Shown here: positions 57,363 through 64,000 of the stretch, in pieces
Position numbering within the stretch: position 1 is the first letter of the stretch
Layout of the letters: each line of letters starts with the position of its first letter
Source: Anniella stebbinsi
Lineage: Eukaryota > Chordata > Lepidosauria > Squamata > Anniellidae
DNA length: 64,000 nucleotides
Assembly: GCA_029215795.1 (NCBI GenBank)
Contig: JARDYH010000001.1
Span: forward strand, 115,470,533-115,534,532
Direction: 5' to 3'
The notes under the pieces: model-generated
Told to the model about the DNA's origin: nothing
Seen by the model: the letters and a program-made list of their open reading frames with translations, nothing else
Database searches by the model: none
Translations under genes and position numbers: made by a program

Positions 57363-57830
57363 TCTCTCTATGTGTGTATTTTTAAAGTATCAAGCAGAAC
57401 ATCAGATAAGGTCCAGTTAATCACTAGGAACTGAAAGTGTGGTTAATCACTAAAACATATGTATTACATTGACCAAAACAATGGAATAATTGAAGTCCGA
57501 AAGCAAAATATTTGGCCTCTGCCCATTCCAGCCACTCTAGTGCAAATCTAAGGGAACTGCAATCTGAGGAGCTTTTCTCCCCAGCGTGGTTTCCCAAATG
57601 GTGGAAACAAAGCCTTACCACCACCCCATGGTAAATTACTTTGCTGACTATTGTGATATTTTTGAAATAATCATATGGTTAACCCAGCCGATGAAATGTG
57701 CAACAGCTGCTTATTCCTCAGCAGATGACTTGAAGTTTTCATGTTATTGAGCTTGTATGGGAAAATGGACAATTTAAGCATCAGCAAAATCAGTTCAAGT
57801 TTACTCAAGTGTGGTATACGGCCAACTTTC
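57363..57830. other. DMD: Unassigned intron
   Basis: Nothing recognised. Confidence 0.5.
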
Positions 57831-57834
57831 TAAA

Positions 57835-58600
57835 GCAGCCTGAAAAATGCACATCCCCACACCCAATTGGGCGGGGGAGAAAAGTTGTGTGTGTGTGTGT
57901 GTGTGTGTGTGGCGAGGTGAGGTGGAGGCCTGCTATTGGCGGCCTCATATGGTGCCACTGGGCGGGGCTGGGTCCGGGGGCTTAAGAGCCAAGCAACGGA
58001 CCCACCCGGCATTCTTTCTCCTGTGCGGCTCCCTCCCTCCCCTCCCTGTAGACAGTGTGGGCTACACCGGTCGTCTTTAGGAGGCCAAGTAGGATTTTTT
58101 TGTTCTTAAACCTAATTTGGCTAAGAGCTTATTCGCCTACTTCACACTGTAAAACAGATGGGGTGTATTAAACAGGTAAATTGGCAATAATTGGTCACAT
58201 AATCTCGGCGGTAGGTGCGGGCATCTTTAGCTGCTTTTGTAATGGTGATCAGTCTCAGGCACCGTTGAGGTGATGGGTAGTGCCTGAGGCCCACATCTGG
58301 GAGTCTTGTGGCACCAGATCATTGGGATAAGGTTTACCTATGAGGCCAACCCTCCTCACCTACTCGGAGCTGTGCGGCACGGGTTGGGCGACACCGTATG
58401 GCCTCCCTTCCCCAAATGGGGCAAGACCCTGGGCGCCACCCCAGGATCCGAGAATTGTTTTGCCCGATCCCAAGATTTGGCCTGTAGAGGCCAATAGCAG
58501 ATGCCCGCCTAGGTTTTCCTTTTCCTTTTGCAGATCTTTCATAAAAAGTGGCCCATTTTAATCCCATTTACTGTCTCGACTCATTATTTCACACTACACT
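57835..58600. mobile_element. GC-rich block, possible solo LTR or other retroelement remnant
   Basis: Against AT-rich intron this block is GC-rich: GGCGGGGCTGGGTCCGGGGG, a CTTAAGAGCC motif, C-rich CTCCCTCCCTCCCCTCCCTG, then toward the right CATAAAAAGTGGCCC about 50 bases before a TTATTTCACA end. A promoter-like GC half followed by a poly(A)-signal-like half resembles an LTR, but I could not find convincing matching termini or target duplications. Open frames within lack domains. A (GT)13 tract sits at 57886-57911. A GC-rich regulatory island is the alternative. Confidence 0.35.
57886..57911. repeat. (GT)13 microsatellite
   Basis: Uninterrupted GT dinucleotides at the left of the GC-rich block. 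Confidence 0.97.
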
Positions 58601-60857
58601 CGGAATGAGCAATACTGTTGATGTGTAAAGGTGATTGCAAAAGGGATTCTGGAGTCCTTTGAGAATGATTGATTAATCCCATCCTCTCCCTTCCCCCTTC
58701 TCCCCAATATCTGAAACATGCTTGTGATGTGGTACTCACTATTATCGTAAAAGTGGAACAGTTCCCTCTAAACATGCATCACCATGAGTCCATGGTCAGC
58801 CAGCCCCATATAGCAAGTAGAGCTTTTATCTGGCTTCTTTGAGATGCAGTTATGCTGCTGTCAAGCCCTAAATATTCTCTCTTATAACTATTTGGTGTTA
58901 TAAGATGCATATAGGAAGGGAAAAAAGAGGGAGACACTAGCATTTGGAATTAAAGAGGCCATGGCTTTATCAAAAGAACAGGAACCAGCTAAGCTGAGTG
59001 TTTGTGTGAGTCCTAATCCTTGTCAAAGACCTACTCAGGCACCTGCACTGTCCCCTGAAACTCCCTTTATTCTAGTCATGATGATGCTATGATGGAAGTG
59101 AGTTTAAAATGTGAAACTGCACACGCTCAGAATATTTCTTAAAAAACAAACAAACTTGGTTGGCAGACTGCCTTTTGTTAATTGCTTTACCATATCAGGG
59201 ATATAGAAGCGAGTGTAAAGCAAGGAATGGTGGCTAGGGACGTAGAGAAACATTAGTTGTGTGTTTCGCAACTGAAGTGATACACATGACCAACTAAAGG
59301 GTCCCCTCACAGGACCATTAAATCCAGGGTCTAAGATTACTTAGCTCCACTATTGCACCCAGAGGTCTACCATTACATCCTATTTTACTATCTTCCCAAT
59401 TCTGTTCTAAAACTCTGCAGGTAGTACCCTATTCCCACAACCCTACGCAATTTTCCAACTCCTGAGGCGCTCCAGACTGCCCCACTGCAGAATTTAAGCC
59501 AGTTGTACAGTGATAAATTCTGCACTTGTTTGCCCTGTCCCCATACAATCTTTCTCTGTGTTGGTTTATTTTCTAGTATAAACCAAAGGATCAAGAGTGA
59601 TTGCAACAAATAAAAACCAGGAAATTGTTTTGGACAAATATGGAAGGGAAAACTGCCTTATATGATGCTCAAGTCATTTTCTTTTGAAAGGAAATATTTC
59701 CGTTATACTCAAAAGTAAATATTGTGGGTTTTTTATTATTGCGGCAGGGCAATACAGCTGAATTTTGGAGATGTCTGATAAGTATCTGCCGTTAAAGGCT
59801 CTTAAATGCGAAGGGATTTCTGGAATAAACAGCATGAGCACCGGATATGTTACTGAAACCCTTTCTGTTTTAGTATATTCCTCTGTGGTCTTAAAAGTGG
59901 CAACACTACAGCAGATGGCGAGCTCTGGGTCACAAGTTGATAATGTAGCCATTGTGAATAAATGTCATATAATGCAAACTTGAGAAAATAATTCTAAGCA
60001 TATCTAGTTATAGCTTGCTATAAATTAGCTGTTGCTACTCCAAAAAGATTTCAGAATCTTTAAAGATAGTTTCCTAAATGCGTCAATCAGGAAGGCAAAT
60101 CGAATGTTACCACCTGTCAAAAAACAGGATAGAAAATAATTTCAACCATATTAATATCCCATTAGTATTGCATTTAAAACTGATGGATGGTGAACATACT
60201 TTATATGAAGAGAGGCTGAGTTATTTTTCCAGTTTAGTCAGGTTAGCATACATAATTCTTCAGAGCAACCTAGGAAATAATGTATGTCAGACTTAAATAA
60301 AATACAGTTCTGACTTAAATAGAAGTGCCCACTGTATAATAGAGAGCTTTAAAAAATCAAGCAAAAGGACACATATATGGTAAGAATGAAGCTGGCAATT
60401 AAGTAAGACTGAAGGTTGTTATTAATTACGATTGTCAGTCCAAAATATTCACACTCAAAGCAAACAAGGTTGTCAGACCATGAATATTCATACTTAAAGC
60501 TCACCAATTCTTCAGCTGTTGGGAACGGAACATAGAATAATTCAATATTGCTGTTTACTGTTTTATCTTCTGTGGAATGTTTATCGGGCCAATGTTAAAG
60601 GGCAGTCACTGGAACAGGATTGACCATGCCAAGTGATTTATGAGCCACACTTGCATTCTATTTTTATTCATTCATTGACACAACAAGAATCCTTGTTTTA
60701 CTGAAGAAAATGGTGAAGCCCCTGGAGTTCCATTCATGGTTAATTTTTCTGGGTTGCTGTCCTGAATGTGCTTTTGGATTACTGTTCCAGAATTTTCATA
60801 CTGCTAACCTATTTGAATCCCCTTTGATTGTTTTCAGTGGATGCAAGTTGGAGCTAG
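58601..60857. other. DMD: Unassigned AT-rich intron
   Basis: Nothing recognised; small frames only. Confidence 0.5.
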
Positions 60858-61969
60858 TTGGGTGTCGTGACTCTGGCTAACTCTCTAAAGTTCTTGCTCA
60901 CGACTTCAGGTACACTGATACACAACAATAACAGTGAGATTTCTTTTATTGTAATCACACGGAATTCAAAGCATAACGGTTTCATTTCTGCAAACACACA
61001 CTTGAAGCTGAAGACGGACCACACAGCTTTCAGGTAGAACGGCTTAATGAGAACAGCACTCACTCAGGGACTGACATTTAGAGATTAACTCTAGTCCTTA
61101 GAGGGCAGGAGCGGCCACGCTGCACTGGAATCCTCTGGAACATAGAGAGACTCTAGGATTAGGCCTCCTAACAGTAGTATATTGGTCAACTGGCAACTAA
61201 ATCTTCACTCAGCCTGTCAGGGAACGCTGAGCTGACCACGGAAGCCAGAAGCCAGGGAATGAACCTCTTCGACCTAGGGAGCCTTCCCAATTCACGTAGC
61301 TTTAGCTCTGAGGAAGGTCCTCTCACAGGTCTCACACACACACGAGTTTCAGAACAGCAACGATCAGCTTCTGCCTCCCTCTGCCCGTAACTTTGGCTCT
61401 ATGGAGGGAGACAGCAAGCTATAGAACACGAATCCAGAACAGTAATCTCAAGTCCAAATCTATGAAAAGCCACAGTGCACTTCTCATGGCAGAGTTCTTT
61501 AGAAGTAATAAGTCCAAACATCAACAGAACATGTATAGAGTGCATCTCACAATTCTAAATCAGAATAGTAACTCACAGCAGTAGCAGAGCAGCAAGAGGA
61601 TAGACGAGATAATTCCTAGCAACGGAATTACTCTCAGGACAAAGGCAATATAGTGTGGAGGCTGGGCAAATTCTAAGCTACTTTGATAGACAGGGCTTCA
61701 GGCCTGTAATCTAAACTCACGTGCCAACAGGGCGGCACGGTTCAACCTCTTCTGATGACGCCACAGTGTGAGGAAGATAGCCCCCACCTTTGCAAAGCAT
61801 AGTTTAATTCCCAGAGAACGTTCAAGGCCTTCGGCCTACCATTTGAGATAAGCACATACCAGAGAAGCAGAGATACATTTTCTCATGACAAATTGCCAAG
61901 TCTTCAGTCTACAATTCACAGGGCCAGCCCTGTGAATTGTCTACGAAGTATCTGACACCTAACATTGGG
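60858..61969 (-). mobile_element. Solo LTR (1102 bp), antisense, with 5-bp target duplication
   Basis: The LTR occupies 60863-61964. On the + strand it starts TGTCGTGACTCTGG and ends GACACCTAACA; on the - strand it starts TGTTAGGTGTCAGA and ends ..CACGACA, the TG...CA signature. TTGGG flanks it on both sides (60858-60862 and 61965-61969), a 5-bp duplication typical of retroviral or Gypsy integrase. Orientation is set by an AATAAA on the - strand about 90 bases from the 60863 end (TTTATT at about 60947-60952), as expected of an R/U5 poly(A) signal. There is no internal coding region or second LTR, so recombination has left a solo LTR. ERV versus Gypsy cannot be decided from the LTR alone. Confidence 0.85.
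61911..61940. repeat. Perfect hairpin near the LTR 5' end
   Basis: ACAATTCACAGGGC and GCCCTGTGAATTGT are exact 14-bp arms with a 2-base loop (CA), 25 bases inside the LTR's upstream (U3) end. Confidence 0.95.
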
Positions 61970-62091
61970 TGGATGACATATTTGCATTGCAAGTGAAGAG
62001 GGCCCCAGGGGCTAATATCACCCCGTAAATCCCTCTCCTAACTGGTGGCACCACCAAGCCCCACGAATGCTGGGTGCCAGCACGTCCCTTG

Positions 62092-62135
<44 letters not shown>

Positions 62136-62205
62136 CACACACACTGTCACATCCCCCTGCGGTCAGGCAAGCCCAATGCATGGTAGGGCATTTGATGAAA
62201 GAAAG
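61970..62205. repeat. Unnamed dispersed repeat, copy 2 (see 14050)
   Basis: GGTGGCACCACCAAGCCCCA, CGAATGCTGGGTGCCAGC, CTCCACACAC and TGCGGTCAGGCAAGCCCAAT then GCATGG repeat the order seen at 14050-14262, interrupted by a (TC)n tract. The solo LTR target site lies just at its left edge. Confidence 0.6.
62094..62132. repeat. (TC)n microsatellite, about 38 bp
   Basis: Uninterrupted TC dinucleotides, followed by a short AC tract, within a dispersed repeat. Confidence 0.97.
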
Positions 62206-63330
62206 CTGATACAAACAAAATCAGGACAACCTGAGATGCTTCTAGATAGTTTCTGTCACTAATGATCAAATGGTTATGTGCAGCTATTTGATCTTTTCTT
62301 TCTTAATGGATTTTTGTGAGATTCCCTGACCTGCTCCATTCTGAAATTAGCATTTGTGTGTATTTCCAGTTGCTTTAAGAACTGCTAGCTCTCCGTTGCA
62401 CTAGTGGTGGTCTTATCTGTGTCTCTGTCTTGACTCAACTGCTGGCTCATTTTATTATTTTGACGCAAAAGTGTTCATAACAGTTTTGTTTAATTCCTGA
62501 AAGGTACTGAATTCTCCCAGGACCTTAGAAAGCTTGAAAGAGTTTATGTTGTGAGCCTGGTTCTGCTCAATGTCTGGAAAGGAACAATTGAATTAAAAAC
62601 AACATGACTCCAAGTTATACTCTATGCAAACTGATTGCAGCACTTTGAAGGATGGCAGATCCAATCTGTGGTCACGATACATTCATAGATGTAGGCCTGC
62701 AGCTACAGTTTGTTTTCTGCTTTTGGAAGACAGTTGATCTTTGTGGAGCTAGTGATTTTTCTCATGCAAGAATTTTGCATGTTTAGGGTGCACCTTGCTT
62801 TTTGCCAAAGCAGAATTGCGTAGGTAACCTGACTGACAGAAGTGAGGCATCGCTCGGGGAAACAATGGCTCTAGAAGAAAATATGAATTAAAAAAATACT
62901 TGTTTGTGCTTTCCAAATCACTATGTACTGTAATATAGATGAACTCCCATATTCCTGTGTGTTGTAGGCATTGGCTGAAAAAATAGTTTGCACTATTAAA
63001 GAACAGGGACAGCAGTACATCAAAGGAATGCTGCTAGGCAGGAGACACGAGCAGAGAGCTTTTTCAATAGTCTTCCTGGATTATTTCTAGCTTCTGGCAG
63101 AATTTCAGCTAATGTGGGGAAATGAGCCCAAAAGTATGATTTATCAAGTTTTTTTGTTTGTTTTGTTTTGCTTTACTTCTAACTTGAGCTACAGGTAATA
63201 ATCTCGTATCTATTTGTGGCTTCTATCTGTAACTACGAGAACACAAACTGGGATTTTGGGAAAGGCAGGAAAGTTTCTACTGATTGGAGACATTCTCTGT
63301 TCTGTTTCCAAAACCAGTGCATCTCCAGGT
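62206..63330. other. DMD: Unassigned AT-rich intron
   Basis: Nothing recognised. Confidence 0.5.
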
Positions 63331-63334
63331 TTTT

Positions 63335-63665
63335 GAGGGCTCTAGCCAATACCCCCCCTCATAGGCTCCCTCCCTCAGTGAGTCTACTTTCACCTCCTTT
63401 GTCACCAGCTGCTATTGTTCCTTGTTCTTGTCTTTCTCATCATTGCTACCACACTTGTTTGACAGTGAGAGAACTATTCGCCAACTAAGCAGTGGCATCT
63501 ACTGCTCCTCCTCCTTACCCCCTTCATTGTCTGGGCCAAACTGAGAGGCAGGTGAAAAAGCAGGTTGCAACTGTGAAGAGGTGGAACAACTCTGGGATAC
63601 TCTTCTCAGTGATCCTCTGTTGAGCTCTGGGTTCTTGGCAGATGCCCGACTACTATGCCTACACT
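63335..63665. repeat. Unnamed dispersed repeat C, copy 3
   Basis: GAGGGCTCTAGCCAATACCC, GCAGTGGCATCTACTGCTCC, CATTGTCTGGGCCAAACTGA, GAGGCAGGTGAAAAAGCAGG then TTGCAACTGTGAAGAGG and GGCAGATGCCCGACTACTAT then GCCT align with copies at 38222 and 47575. Confidence 0.7.
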
Positions 63666-63814
63666 TGACATAGGCCAAAACAAAAAACACACAGTGGGGA
63701 TCAAAGTGAATCTCCATGTTCTCTGAAACCTGAAGGAATGCCTGGGTCCATACCAATCTGCCCATTCATTGAGGCCCCCCTTCAGGTGCTCTTGCCGTTG
63801 ACATGAAATGGGTG

Positions 63815-64000
63815 GCATCCAGACAGTTTTTTCAGTAGTGGTGCCCTATTTTTAGAATTCCCTAACCAGAGAGACCTGGCTTGGTAGCACCAGCATTGTT
63901 ATGATTTTGGTGCCAGGGAAAGATGTTTTATTCTCTCAAGTTTTTTTTAATGTGTATTACTTTTTTATAATGTATTACTCATTTTTCTCTCTTAACATGT
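63815..64000 (+). mobile_element. Probable L2-like LINE 3' fragment, cut by the window end
   Basis: The + strand reads VVPYF*NSLTRETWLGSTSI and GKDVLFSQ, a degraded match to APRLWNELPREVCLAPTL...KTFLFSQ in the copy at 450, followed by a T-rich 3' UTR. The tail would lie beyond the window. Confidence 0.5.

Larger units (their letters stand above)
45973..64000 (+). other. DMD: DMD intron 2 (5' part)
   Basis: Everything after the exon 2 donor to the window end lacks a recognisable exon 3. Mammalian DMD intron 2 is also well over 100 kb, so this fits. It contains MITE-like repeats, microsatellites, a GC-rich retroelement-like block and a solo LTR, listed separately. Confidence 0.88.

Noticed and set aside
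57847..58567. GC-rich block as a promoter with coding frames
   Set aside because: The frames overlap on both strands and lack domains. A promoter is possible but unsupported, so the block is listed only as a candidate retroelement remnant.
1..64000. CRISPR arrays, operons, bacterial mobile elements, tRNA or rRNA genes
   Set aside because: None is visible. The spliced exon, LINEs and microsatellites indicate an animal intron, and short tandem units here are microsatellites or transposon-internal repeats.

Overview
This window is a piece of a vertebrate genome, most probably from a squamate reptile (lizard or snake). It lies inside the dystrophin gene (DMD), which runs on the + strand. The only host coding sequence I can support is one 62-base exon at 45911-45972. 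It is a clean match to DMD exon 2 and encodes most of the first actin-binding site of the N-terminal calponin-homology domain, with textbook splice sites. Everything upstream is intron 1 (the intron before exon 2) and everything downstream is intron 2. Both introns are known to be very large in vertebrates, which fits 64 kb with a single exon. The squamate assignment is inferred from the mix of repeats: CR1, L2-like LINEs with a GGGCGGTATAAA-type tail, active-looking L1, an R4/Dong-type LINE, hAT transposons with 8-bp target duplications, and a solo LTR.

Layout. 1-5.4 kb: intron with an L2-like LINE tail. 5.4-6.35 kb: CR1 LINE with a folded-back 5' end. 8.1-10.7 kb: L2-like LINE remnants in opposite orientations, one split by a 725-bp hAT element. 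14-15 kb: MITE-like repeats. 16.41-17.73 kb: a very GC-rich 1318-bp hAT-type non-autonomous element containing three tandem palindromic units. 18.3-19.4 kb: a second TTTAAATCA-rich hAT relative and an L2 tail. 19.98-25.45 kb: a full-length antisense L1 with a perfect 15-bp target-site duplication, recognisable ORF1 and ORF2, and a few disabling lesions. 26-33 kb: CR1 and MITE fragments, microsatellites and hairpin elements. 33.3-34.6 kb: R4-type LINE 3' end. 34.9-35.3 kb: interleaved inverted repeats. 38-42 kb: dispersed repeat copies, a second L1 3' end and another L2-like LINE. 45.9 kb: DMD exon 2. 46-64 kb: intron 2 with MITE-like repeats, duplicated unnamed repeat families, a GC-rich retroelement-like block at 57.8-58.6 kb, and an antisense solo LTR (60863-61964) with a 5-bp target duplication.

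There is no operon, CRISPR array or novel multigene system here. The window shows how two giant DMD introns have been filled by layered transposon insertions around a conserved exon. The observations most worth a second look are the CpG-dense palindromic hAT element with splice-donor-like motifs, the nearly intact L1, the interleaved inverted repeats at 35 kb, and repeat families recognisable only by comparing copies within the window.
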